Below are positions 35,701-44,959 of a stretch of 64,000 nt of DNA, in pieces. Numbering within the stretch: the first letter of the stretch is position 1; each line of letters opens with the position of its first letter. A program made the position numbers and the translations under genes. The stretch lies in the NCBI GenBank assembly GCA_038380795.1, contig CM076272.1:2423001-2487000 (forward strand), in the 5' to 3' direction. The notes beneath the pieces were generated by a model, which made no database searches, was not told the DNA's origin, and saw only the letters and a program-made list of their open reading frames with translations. The stretch is from Pyrocephalus nanus. Taxonomy: Eukaryota; Chordata; Aves; Passeriformes; Tyrannidae.

Positions 35701-38700
35701 ATGTCAGCAGCACACAACCAACCCCTCTGTCCTGCTGGCTGCAGGTATGTCAGCACCACACAACCAACCCCTCTGTCCTGCTGGCTGCAGGGATGTCAGC
35801 ACCACACAAACCCCTCTCCTGCTGGCTGCAGGGATGTCAGCACCACACAGCCAACCCCTCTGTCCTGCTGGCTGCAGGTATGTCAGCACCACACAAACCC
35901 CTCTCCTGCTGGCTGCAGGGATGTCAGCACCACACAAACCCCTCTCCTGCTGGCTGCAGGGATGTCAGCACCACACAACTCCTCTGTCCTGCTGGCTGCA
36001 GGGATGTCAGCACCACACAGCCAACCCCTCTGTCCTGCTGGCTGCAGGGATGTCAGCACCACACAAACCCCTCACCTTCACTGCTGTGGGTTCTCTGCAG
36101 GTCCTCGACCCAGAGGTTTGAAACTACAAACTTGTAGCCTTAACTTGTGTGTTCTGGGGGTGATGCAGTGAAAGTTATCTTCCCACGATACCATCTCCAC
36201 GTTTGTGCCCTGAAGCAGTATTTAAAGAGAGTAATTAAGAATGTTTACAGCTGGCAGTATTCCAGCAGGGAAGCAGTTGCAGGGCTGTTGTCAGGTGGCA
36301 CAGCTGATGCACAGGGGGGGCTTTGGCTTGGATCCTGTCCTGGAGGATGAGCTGGAACACCACAGAGCAGGACAGAAACTCTGCGTGGCTGAACAGCTGA
36401 TCTGTCACTTTTGAAGGGGTATCTGCTGCACCTTCACAAGCTGCAGATGGTTTTGCTGCAGCAGCTCATCTGTCACACTTTGCTCTCATGTTTTAAGGCC
36501 CTCTGTGGCCAAGGGGAGCTTCCCTTTGGGGCTCTGTGGCCCATCTGGGCACTGAATGGATCAGCACTGTCAGCTGGAACGTGGGAAAGACATTTTCCTG
36601 ACAGAAAAGAAAATGGGAATGGGAACAAAAACCTGCACTATGAGTTAAGAAACTTTATTCAGACCAGTAGCTGCTTTAATAATTTAATAATTTGGAAGTT
36701 GTCTAACCCCCTGTGGGTTTTTATGCTTTATTTAACTAAGGTAGCAGCACACAGGTGTCATGGTAAGGGATATAAAGGGATGTACCAATCACAGTCTGTC
36801 TCTTGGCCTTTCTCCCTTGTTGTTTGGCAGGACTGCTGGCCAAAAAAGCCGTGGAGGCTGGCCTGGTGGTGAAGCCCTACATCAGAACCAGCCTGTCCCC
36901 AGGCAGTGGCATGGTGACACATTACCTCAGCTCCAGCGGGGTGCTGCCCTTCCTCAGCAAGCTCGGGTAAGGCCTGGCTGCCCTTGCTGCTTCAGAGGGG
37001 TCGGACCAGTTGGTAAATAGGATTGCTGTTCATTTGGAGTTGGATAATTCTGAACAGGTTTTCGTTTTACTTGCTGGCTCAAAGTTTGTTTTGCCCCATT
37101 GCATTCCCACTTAACAATTTACTGTGTGTGGCTCTGCCCCAGCTGAGCTCTGTGTTTTCAGCACTGAACTCCTTTTCAGTACTGAAGTGTCTTGCAGGAC
37201 AGGTTGCACTTGATGATGTATTTTAAAAGTAAAAGCTGGCTGTCAATTTGCCAGGACAATCTGTATTAAGTCTTCTCTTGGCATTGCTGCTCTCAAAGGT
37301 TGTTCAGCCTGGTTTTGGTTGCTCCATAGCAGATTATGCTCATCATTCTGCAGCAGTGCCCCCCATCAGTGAGATGTAATGTCTGCTGCTCACCTCCTCC
37401 AGAGTTTTAATTGCCAAAGGGGAAAAAAAAATTCTTATTAATTGCTAATAAAAGAAAAAGCAGTTTTGCTGACAAACTCTTTGTGACCGTGGAATGTGTG
37501 ATTTGTTTGCTTTTCCCCTGTAGGTTTGAGGTGGTTGGTTATGGGTGCTCCACCTGTGTTGGGAACACGGCCCCTCTGCCAGAAGCCATCAGGAATGCAA
37601 TAAAACAGGTAAAAAGCTCTGCCTGGCTTGGTAAATACAGAAATGGGATTCCCACCCAGTTAAGCAATCAAGAAGTACAGCAGTCCATGCAAAACAGACC
37701 CCGTTGTTGGTTTGGGCTTTGCACGATGGTTTTGTGCATTTGCAAGTCAGGGACACCTGACAGTTCATTGCTGTCTATGATAAATTTTATAAATGGTATT
37801 TGTAGCATGCAGGTGGAAATTACAGAATAAATACACTTGATCTCATCTTACAGAGGATGCAAAGTGTAGCTTTTGTGTCAGATGTGAAGAGGAGGGAGGG
37901 TTTTGAGGAGCTGTGGACTCAAGTCACTTCAACCAGCAGTGTCTCAACAGCTGCAGCTTTTTTCCTGTTCTGAAGCAGAATTAAAATACAAGAGATGAAA
38001 GGCAGGAGAGGAGTTGACTGAAGGGACAGGAGAACACATCAGAGGGTCAGAGGGGAAAATGAGAAGAGCAGGGTGGTGGCACAGAGCAAACTGCCTTTCA
38101 GCTGTGGCGTTAGAGGAGATGTTTGAAGTGGAATGCTAAAGCACATCTGACCTGGCTACCCAAACCCAGCAGCACGAGTTGCTGTAACAACATGCCTGGC
38201 TGTCCCCTCAGGGTGACATCATCGCCTGTGGGGTGCTGTCTGGCACCAAGAACTTCGAGGGCCGCCTGTGTGACTGCGTCCGTGCCAACTACCTGGCGTC
38301 CCCCCCGCTGGTGGTGGCCTACGCCATCGCGGGCACCATCAGGATCGACTTCGAGACCGAGCCCCTGGGTGAGTGAGGGAGGGAGGGAGGGAGGGAGGGA
38401 GGATGGGAGTGCTGCCTCCCAGCTTCCCCCTCTGCCTGCAGGGCACTGGCAGAGCTGCCAGCACCAGGGCTGTGTGTGTGAGGAGCAATCACAGCCCTGT
38501 TGGTGTCACTGAGCATCCCTTCAGCTGCTCAGATCCATTGCCTGTCTGGTGCCACCTCTGGGGGCCCGAATGTGCACGTGTTTATATTCCAGTATCCATC
38601 AGAAAGCTCCTGTTCTGTTCTCTAACACTGCTGTTGTGTTTGAAATCCTGCTCAGGCGTTGGCTTTAATGGCAAAAGCATTTACCTACGAGACATTTGGC

Positions 38701-41700
38701 CCACCCGAAAAGAGCTTCAGACGGTGGAGGAGGAGTGTGTGATATCATCCATGTTCAAGGAACTGAAGGAGAAGATGGAGGTAGGAATGGCCTTTTGTTC
38801 CACATAATGCAGAGGTTGCTTTTCAGTGTAATATCTTCCAGTTGAATGTGACTTCCAGGGCTCTAACTGGGATGGGTACTGGCATTAAACAGGGATTCTT
38901 AAGTAGTATCCAGTGAGGTAACTTGTAATATATGATAGGAAATTATTTACTAAATAATAGTAACAGAAAATCACCAGTAAGTCTTTGGTTTCTGAATGTA
39001 AAAATATACTAAACTAATTTCTGTTCGTTTTGATTCATTTCCTTTCTTGCAGAAAGGAAACAAACGATGGAATTTACTGGAAGCACCAGAATCAACTTTA
39101 TTTCCCTGGGATTCAAAATCTACTTATATCAGATGTCCTTCCTTTTTTGATAAACTTGTAAGTACAGTGGATCTGTCCATCAGATGATGTGCCTTGCACT
39201 GAAGTAAAGGAATAGCCATTCCAGCAAATCTGCAGTGTTTAAGTTACAATTTAATTATTTCTCAGGCCTTTAAATACTGTTTGTGTCTGTGGAATGAGTG
39301 GAGCTGGTACATCAGGGTGCCTTCATACACTGCAGATATGTTTTATGTCTATTTAAGAGTCTTGGGAAAAAATATTTCTGACACTTTTTTCCCTTCTATT
39401 CTTTCCCCTGCCCTTCCCTTTCAGGCCAAAGAAGCAGCTGCACCCCAGCCAGTTGAAAATGCCCACGTGTTGCTGTACCTGGGGGACTCTGTCACCACGG
39501 ACCACATCTCCCCTGCTGGCAGCATTGCCAGGAGCAGCGCTGCTGCCAAGTACCTGACCAGCAAAGGGTGAGCTCTGGCACCTTCATCTGGCACAGTGCT
39601 GGGCTCCAGACGTGCCCCTCTGCAGGAAGGGGGCACTGGGTGGGGGAAAGCCCAAAGTCAGCACCTCCTGGGCAGCCTGGCTGAGGGTGACACTGGGAAT
39701 CAGCCCTAAAGAACTGCTGCCCACAGCCCTTGCCACGTGGGTGCCAGAGCAGGACTGATGTCCTGATGTGCAGATCAGTGACTGATTGGTAGCTGAGGTT
39801 GGTCACTGCCACTGGCTCAAGAGATGCACAGATCATCAGATCACTGTAAGAAAATGAACCCCAGTCCTATAACTGCATGTGGTGTGGACTCTTCTTTCTC
39901 ACTCTTCAGTCTGAAGGAGTCGTATTGCAGGAAACAAAAAATTCACAGGCCTTTAATTGGTTGGTTGATTGATGAGTAAAGCTCTCAGTTTGGTACAAGG
40001 CTTGTTATTAATTGTGCTGGTTATGGTAAGAGGATCAGTGAGCTGGTTGTTATGGTAAGAGGATCAGTGAGCTGGTTGTTTCCTAGAACTGTCTGCCCAT
40101 AATTCTCCTGGAAGTACCACGCTGCTCGTAGCTCTTCATAATGAAGTTGTAGAAAATCAGTTTAAAATTGCAGCTTTGCTCCTGAGTGATGTAGCGGTGG
40201 TTTACATGTGCTGCTCATGATTTATAATTCCATCTTTGGAGGACTAGTTCTTTACATCTTCCACCAAAAGATTTGGAAATGCTGCGATAATTATCAAAAA
40301 ATCATAATATCCTGTTCAACTGGATAATGTTTAAAATGACTGATTTTCTCTTCAATTTGCTTTTTTGTTCCAGACTCACCCCTCGTGAATTCAACTCTTA
40401 TGGGGCTCGAAGAGGTAATGATGCTGTGATGACAAGAGGGACCTTTGCAAACATCAAGCTCCTGAATAAGTTCATAGGAAAACCAGCTCCTAAAACAATT
40501 CACTTCCCATCAGGACAGACGGTAAGCAGTGTCTTTGTTGGCACAGCTGCTCTGGAATGGGGGTGCAGCTTTGGAACTCGCTCTCACTGTGTCACTTTGT
40601 CACTCCCCAGCTGGATGTGTTTGAAGCAGCAGAGCTGTACCAGAAGGAAGGCATTCCTGTGATTATTCTGGCAGGAAAGAAGTATGGACTGGGTAGCTCA
40701 AGAGACTGGGCTGCCAAAGGACCTTTTTTACTGGTACTGCTGGTTTGTTTGGGTTTTGGGGGGTGGGTTTGTTTTTTTCTGGAAGCACCTAAAAACCACA
40801 TCATACGCTTTCTTTGTTAGAATCTTCCTGGGAAAGAACCACTAGTCAGGATAAATCTGAATTTCCTAAGTATGCAGCTTACCCTCTTGGGTACCAGACT
40901 CTGAGATAAATTAGACATTTATCTAGAGCTGACCTCTCTTTGGTCTCCAGGGGGTGTTCAGTGTATCTCACTATTGGAGACTGATTCCCACTAATATTCA
41001 GAATAATAATGGTCAGCCACTAATTCATGTCCTGAAGGTCACAGTCTGTGACAGCCCCAGGTCACGCTCCACGGGCCAGCTCGGGCTTGTTTGCTTCCAT
41101 CTGCTGTAAATTTAAAAGATGCCCCAGGGCACTTGGAGGACTCTGGTTCAAGCTGTGTCTTCCCTCTCAGCTGGAGTGGCAGGACATGCTGTTTGTTTGA
41201 GGTCTCAGTGGCTGTTCCTGTGTGTTCCCAGGGGGTCAGAGCTGTGCTGGCCGAGAGCTTCGAGAAGGTTCACCGCAGTCAGCTGATTGGGATCGGCATC
41301 GCTCCGCTGCAGTTCCACCCTGGGGAAAACCCCAGCACTCTGGGCCTCACGGGCAAAGAGCAGTTTTCCATATTGTTCCCTCCGGAGCTGTCGCCCAGGA
41401 TGGCTTTGGATGTTAAGGTATCTTGGCAATATTTGTCATTGCTCTGTTGGGTGTGCTGATGATTGAAAGCAGAGAAAGAAAAGTTAGTCCTGATGACAGG
41501 AGGCAAAGCAGGAAAAAAAACAATTCATTCTCCTGGAAGGTAAGCTCCTGGTGCTGCCTGCAGGTGGGCGTGGCTGTTGGAGTGTCCCAAAGCACAAACA
41601 CACATGTTATTTCTACACAGCTTTGTATGCAACCTGAAGTACCTGATTGTTCCTTTGGGTGTTGTTTTGCTTCTCCTGGGCGCTGTATTAGGGTAGAATT

Positions 41701-42119
41701 GAGTTGTTGCTTGTTCAGGGGCTTTTAAAGGCAAAGGTGTGATGGTTTGAGAGAGGCTTTGGCTCTCCCAGAACAGTTGGTGCCACCTTAGGCCCATGGC
41801 AACCTGGTTACAACAGGCACGTCACCTGCTGCCAGCTCCATTTACACCAGGCACTAAAACATGCCTCCCATCTGCTCCCAGAGGGCTGAATTCCCTTGTG
41901 TGCCACAGGACGTGGGGTTAGAATGTTAACTGATAATGAGCAAGGGGAAGTGAAAGCAAAACTTAATTAGCTTCTCTTTTTTTTTTTTGTTTTGCTTTTG
42001 TTTTGAAGACGAGCACTGGGAAAGTCTTCAGCGTGATTGCCTTGTTTGAGAACAACACGGAGGTCACTTTATACAAGTATGGTGGAAGTCTGAACTTCGT
42101 GGCTCGGAGGTTCTTATAG
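23152..42119 (+). CDS. IREB2: Iron-responsive element-binding protein 2 (IRP2), 22 coding exons
   Basis: IRP2 is a cytosolic RNA-binding protein of the aconitase superfamily. In iron-poor cells it binds iron-responsive elements in ferritin, transferrin receptor and other mRNAs; in iron-replete cells it is ubiquitinated through FBXL5 and degraded. The exons (23152-23170, 23692-23781, 25859-26024, 26808-26945, 28722-28937, 30390-30459, 31379-31562, 32068-32207, 32562-32733, 33747-33847, 34276-34392, 35324-35483, 36831-36966, 37524-37608, 38212-38368, 38656-38780, 39053-39157, 39425-39567, 40374-40521, 40611-40733, 41232-41417, 42009-42119) join in frame into 963 codons, equal to human IRP2. All junctions are GT-AG. 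The start was chosen because ATG 23,152 gives MDPPSAG, like human MDAPKAG, in the frame that splices correctly; ATG 23,139 does not. Key residues: the IRP2-only Cys segment (170, 176, 181), C512/C516, C578/C581 and S854/R855. Introns hold nothing recognisable apart from the repeats listed separately. Confidence 0.97.
23692..23781 (+). CDS. IREB2: IREB2 coding exon 2
   Basis: Follows TTTCCTCCCCAG. Encodes [16 protein letters not shown] onward to [13 protein letters not shown], matching the IRP N-terminus (human KKFFDVSKLGTKYD). Ends in phase 1 at GTACGT. Confidence 0.95.
25859..26024 (+). CDS. IREB2: IREB2 coding exon 3
   Basis: Encodes residues 37-92, [20 protein letters not shown] through ARVVLQDFT, in aconitase domain 1. 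Donor GTAAGT. Confidence 0.97.
26808..26945 (+). CDS. IREB2: IREB2 coding exon 4
   Basis: Encodes [15 protein letters not shown] through [17 protein letters not shown], one of the best-conserved blocks of the aconitase fold. Ends with the first two bases of a Cys codon. Confidence 0.97.
28722..28937 (+). CDS. IREB2: IREB2 coding exon 5 (IRP2-specific cysteine-rich insertion)
   Basis: Encodes the insertion of about 73 residues that separates IRP2 from IRP1. It runs from [12 protein letters not shown] through [16 protein letters not shown] to [17 protein letters not shown]. The three clustered cysteines fall at residues 170, 176 and 181, a C-x5-C-x4-C spacing; as I recall, human IRP2 has C-x5-C-x3-C. 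The exon is very GC-rich against AT-rich introns and is enriched in Pro, Gly and Arg. The segment was historically proposed to sense iron or haem and to help trigger degradation. Confidence 0.95.
   Translation, partial: CNPERPQPRGRGGSEAAGPAVAAAGAAPEGSVPGPGRLQGRALRARPASPALLRADREHAHPLPLPPAARA
30390..30459 (+). CDS. IREB2: IREB2 coding exon 6
   Basis: Encodes residues 210-233, [20 protein letters not shown] then FFK. Ends in phase 0 at GTATGG. Confidence 0.95.
31379..31562 (+). CDS. IREB2: IREB2 coding exon 7
   Basis: Starts [20 protein letters not shown] and includes [20 protein letters not shown], the aconitase signature region with the active-site Asp-Ser-His set. Donor GTAAGT, phase 1. Confidence 0.97.
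32068..32207 (+). CDS. IREB2: IREB2 coding exon 8
   Basis: Encodes [20 protein letters not shown] through [12 protein letters not shown] and ITK, residues 295-341. Ends in phase 0 at GTGAGT. Confidence 0.97.
32562..32733 (+). CDS. IREB2: IREB2 coding exon 9
   Basis: Encodes [39 protein letters not shown] and [10 protein letters not shown], residues 342-398. Ends in phase 1. Confidence 0.97.
33747..33847 (+). CDS. IREB2: IREB2 coding exon 10
   Basis: Encodes [20 protein letters not shown] and [13 protein letters not shown], part of the charged inter-domain region, residues 399-432. Confidence 0.95.
34276..34392 (+). CDS. IREB2: IREB2 coding exon 11
   Basis: Encodes [29 protein letters not shown] and [10 protein letters not shown], residues 433-471. 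Follows a T9-AG acceptor; donor GTTTGT. Confidence 0.95.
35324..35483 (+). CDS. IREB2: IREB2 coding exon 12 (redox cysteines C512/C516)
   Basis: Encodes [15 protein letters not shown] through [17 protein letters not shown] and NPSVMLAA. The SCTNNC cysteines fall at codons 512 and 516, the positions known in human IRP2 to form a redox-sensitive disulphide pair; C512 corresponds to the first Fe-S ligand of IRP1. The authentic donor is GTATGT at 35,484. The last 25 or so exon bases and this donor are the seed of the array that follows. Confidence 0.97.
35459..36090 (+). repeat. Minisatellite seeded by the IREB2 exon 12/intron 12 boundary
   Basis: The end of exon 12 (CAACCCCTCTGTCATGCTGG then CTGCAG) and the start of intron 12 (GTATGTCAGCACCACACAAC) are followed by about 13 further copies of the same exon-end-plus-donor block, at a spacing of roughly 40-48 bp. 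The copies have CTG where the exon has ATG and an optional CCAAC spacer. Most copies read CAG-GGATGT, so the donor GT is lost. Copies at 35,699, 35,745 and 35,878 keep GTATGT. No stop occurs in the exon 12 frame until about 36,121. Confidence 0.93.
36831..36966 (+). CDS. IREB2: IREB2 coding exon 13
   Basis: Encodes [40 protein letters not shown] and LSKL. Completes the Gly codon split by intron 12 and ends in phase 2. Confidence 0.97.
37524..37608 (+). CDS. IREB2: IREB2 coding exon 14 (C578/C581)
   Basis: Encodes [28 protein letters not shown]. The C-x2-C pair at residues 578 and 581 corresponds to the remaining two Fe-S ligands of IRP1/aconitase. Confidence 0.97.
38212..38368 (+). CDS. IREB2: IREB2 coding exon 15
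   Basis: Encodes [40 protein letters not shown] and IDFETEPL. The exon is GC-rich. Its donor GTGAGT runs straight into a GGGA repeat. Confidence 0.97.
38373..38407 (+). repeat. (GGGA)n tract at the exon 15 donor
   Basis: Seven consecutive GGGA units, with a further GGATGGGA, begin within ten bases of the exon 15 splice donor. Four or more G3 runs at 1-nt spacing fit the G-quadruplex pattern in the pre-mRNA sense strand. Confidence 0.85.
38656..38780 (+). CDS. IREB2: IREB2 coding exon 16
   Basis: Encodes [42 protein letters not shown], residues 651-692. Ends in phase 0. Confidence 0.96.
39053..39157 (+). CDS. IREB2: IREB2 coding exon 17
   Basis: Encodes [35 protein letters not shown], residues 693-727. 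Ends in phase 0 at GTAAGT. Confidence 0.97.
39425..39567 (+). CDS. IREB2: IREB2 coding exon 18
   Basis: Encodes [40 protein letters not shown] and AKYLTSK. Start of the aconitase C-terminal (swivel) domain, with the [12 protein letters not shown] signature. Confidence 0.97.
40021..40078 (+). repeat. 29-bp perfect tandem duplication in IREB2 intron 18
   Basis: TTATGGTAAGAGGATCAGTG followed by AGCTGGTTG occurs twice back to back (40,021 and 40,050) without a mismatch, which suggests a recent duplication. Each copy holds a GTAAGA. Confidence 0.85.
40374..40521 (+). CDS. IREB2: IREB2 coding exon 19
   Basis: Encodes [40 protein letters not shown] and TIHFPSGQT, residues 775-824. The GARRGND segment is a conserved RNA/substrate-contact region in the family. 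Confidence 0.97.
40611..40733 (+). CDS. IREB2: IREB2 coding exon 20 (active-site Ser/Arg region)
   Basis: Encodes [20 protein letters not shown] then [20 protein letters not shown]. Ser854-Arg855 corresponds to the catalytic Ser and substrate Arg of aconitase. The motif reads GLGSSRDW, with Leu where I recall Ser in human IRP2 and Ala in IRP1. Confidence 0.97.
41232..41417 (+). CDS. IREB2: IREB2 coding exon 21
   Basis: Encodes [40 protein letters not shown] through [11 protein letters not shown], residues 866-927. Ends in phase 0. Confidence 0.97.
42009..42119 (+). CDS. IREB2: IREB2 last coding exon 22
   Basis: Encodes [36 protein letters not shown] and TAG. Follows a T-rich tract ending TTTTGAAG, an AAG rather than CAG acceptor. 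Confidence 0.96.
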   Translation, partial: TSTGKVFSVIALFENNTEVTLYKYGGSLNFVARRFL

Positions 42120-42398
42120 TAGCTGCTGACTGTCTGGGTCCCTTGCATAACTGGTAACTCTGCAAATGCCTTGTGTGAACCCAGGACTCTGTACTGTGGA
42201 ACTGCAAACAGTCCTAGTGTGCTCCAAGTTACTTCGTCCATGGATGTAAAAGATTGTGAATCATTGTAACTGCAACGAGATCCTTTTCTGATTTTAAATA
42301 ATATTCTAATGGTGCTATTAAACATTGCTAAAATCAACATGTGTATTGTGGCAGAGAGCTGTAAGTATGGAGGGGATGTTTTATCAGACCATTTTGTA

Positions 42399-42404
42399 AA
42401 TAAA
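42399..42404 (+). terminator. IREB2: Proximal IREB2 poly(A) signal (AATAAA)
   Basis: Canonical hexamer 280 bases after the stop codon, followed by a GT-rich stretch (CTGATTGTGCTG). Confidence 0.55.
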
Positions 42405-44929
42405 CTATGCGAAATCTGAGACTGATTGTGCTGAAGATTATTACGTGAGAAAATTTGCTGGCAGTTGTTTCAGTTTTTGCACCTGTAAATCCGTGTGCTG
42501 CTGTTTGTTGGTTTAAGGGTGGCAGATGGCATGGAATCTTAAAGGCCAAACAGGATTGTTTTTGTTTTGTTTTGTTTTCATTTAGAGCTTAAAAAAGATG
42601 CTGAGTTTTTGAATTTCTTGTTCTTCAGGCCGTGGGCTGAACAAAAAGCAGTCCATGTGAGGCTCGTGGTATCCTGTATCCCAGATGATGACTTCCTTAC
42701 CTTTATTATGGGATTGTATTTCACCTGGATCCAGATTTAAAACTGCTCAAGCTATGAACTGTTGTGTGCTCAGAAATCTGGGAAACACTTGTGCATTTCA
42801 AATCAAAGCTGGCAGTTGTTTGGTTCATGCAGGTTAAGTCCTGTTTGTCGTTTGCTTCAAGGGGTGCAGTTTGTCGTTTGTGGCACCAGATTTCCCTGTG
42901 CTGTCTCTGCAGTATCATCCAACAAAGCACCTCCCTGCAGTGTTTCAGCCTTTCAAAACCTTGTAAACCATTTCTGAGGACTGTTGGAATCCCTCTGCTT
43001 TAACTCCAGCCGTGTCTAACCAGCTGTACTTGTCAGATGTTCAACCCCTCTGCCTTTGGCTGCTCCCTCAGGTCCCAGCTCTGCCCGAGGCTCCCAGTTC
43101 CCCGTGGAAGATCCCAGAGCGCTGATCCCACCAGTCCCTCGTGGCACTGCAGGAGCTGTGGCTGCAGCACTTGGGGTGAAGTCCCTGCCCCCCAGTTCAG
43201 CTCAGAAGGTGCAGAGTTGCTGCAGAACCGCTCGTGTTCCCCCTTTGCTGAGCGTTGGGGTGTCCGAGCTGGGTGGGCCGTGCAGCTCCAACCCCCTCCT
43301 GCTGAGCTCCTGGAGCCTGGAAAGCTTCCCAACACCTCTCAGGGTTTGTGTGGAGATCAATTTCTGCTGGAGAACAAAACTGCAATACTTGCCTTTTGTT
43401 CTTGATAAACGTTGTCTTAAATATCAAAATTTTAGTTGACTTACTTGTGCTTTTCATTTATAACCAGACACTAAGCTAGCTGGCTTGCAAATAGATGCAC
43501 TGTTCAATTCTTTAAATAGTATGTTTGACATTCCTTAAAAAAACCCAAACAAAACCCCCCAAACCTCTCACAGTTATATGATTACTGTGTATTCATTTTT
43601 TGACAGTTCAAAGGCCAAACTAATTTGATGTCACTGACAAAACTTCAAGATATCTTTTCCTATTTTATTCAACAAAGTGCACTAAAGTCTTGTGTATAAT
43701 CTGGTTTTATGTTTCACTGCTTTGATGTGGTTTCCTTTCAGGTGGGATGAAAACCCTTCTGGTGCCTCCTGCCACTGCTGAGGGGGATCAGTGGATGCGG
43801 GTTTGGTGATGGTATCCAGCTGATGCTGAGTCCCTGCTCTGTGCTACACTCCATGGATTCTCTCCAGAGGGGCTGTGCAGATCTTGCTCCTTGGACAGGT
43901 GTCCAATGCTATTTTATCCCAGCTCAAAGGTGCACATTCCTGGTTTAGTTCAAGGAAATGTCCATTATTAGGGAGAAAGTGGGAATTCAGTGCTGGCACA
44001 TCATGATGCCTGATGCAGATGATAAAACTGCCACTCCAAGCCTGTTTACAACTTGTGTAACAGCTTGAAGGGAACTCAGCCTCCCACCCTCTCTGGCTGC
44101 TTCAGGAGACGGGGACCCAGGCCCTGCCCGGGTGAACTGGTGGAGTTCAGCACAATTTCAAGGGCTGGAACTTGGCTGCAAGCGAAGCATTCTCAGCTCT
44201 TTTCAGAGCCGTGATGGCTTTCACTGCCCCAGCAGCCACATCAGTTCTGCTGCTCTCCTGTGTCTCACAGTCCATGAGAGAGGGACAGAGAGGTTCTGAG
44301 CTGGGCCTGCTCAGCTGGAGGCTCCTGCTGTCCTTGCTGCAGCAGCTCCAGCTCCAAACGTGCCCAAGTCAGGGGCACTTGAGGCTGATTGCTCCCTTTG
44401 TGTGGGCCCCATCTCCTCCCGGGGGGCTGAACTGCCAGTGCAGGAACACCCCCGGGTCCCTGGGAGCTGGAGGGGGGCAGCTGTGACCCCTCGAGGTGGA
44501 GCCTCTGGCAGTGCAGGGCGTGGATGGTGGGAGCTGCTGTGACCACCCCCCAAAGGTTGTTCATTAAACCTCTCCAGTGTCCTAAAGCCTAGGACAGGGA
44601 CCTTCCTGACAATGACTCGGGGTGTTAGATGTGTTTAGCCCAGACTTCTGTCTCCAGTTTGATTTTTCTAAATGTTTTCTCTCCTTGCTTCCCTCCTCCT
44701 CCCTTGTCCCAAACTCCAAAGCTTTGGGATAGTGTTGATGTTTGTACATTTTACACCCAAATATAATAACACGAAACCAATTAATCATTTTAAGCAACTG
44801 CAAATCAATGTCTGCTGTTTAAAGCCAACAGAACAGTGTTTTAGGTTCAGTAAGTATTGTGTAGATACACCTTAAGTTCAGCTGATGAAAATTGTGCATA
44901 AAATGTTACCAGCCCTGTAAATTATTTTT

Positions 44930-44935
44930 AATAAA
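44930..44935 (+). terminator. IREB2: Distal IREB2 poly(A) signal (AATAAA)
   Basis: Canonical hexamer in AT-rich sequence, followed within 30-40 bases by a TGTTTTG-rich element. Likely end of the long transcript. Confidence 0.6.
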
Positions 44936-44959
44936 GAAAATTGTATCAGTTCTCGTATG

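Larger units (their letters stand above)
42120..44955 (+). other. IREB2: IREB2 3' UTR (long form)
   Basis: There is no splice signal or coding sequence between the stop and the next gene's CpG island, and AT-rich, 3'-UTR-like sequence continues. Poly(A) signals at 42,399 and 44,930 suggest a short and a long transcript form. The extent is inferred; mammalian IREB2 also has a multi-kilobase 3' UTR. Confidence 0.6.

Noticed and set aside
35297..36171. Repeat-encoded proteins of 214-274 codons in IREB2 intron 12 as separate genes
   Set aside because: All three frames are open through the minisatellite; only the exon 12 part is real coding sequence. The possible in-frame exon extension is reported as a finding instead.
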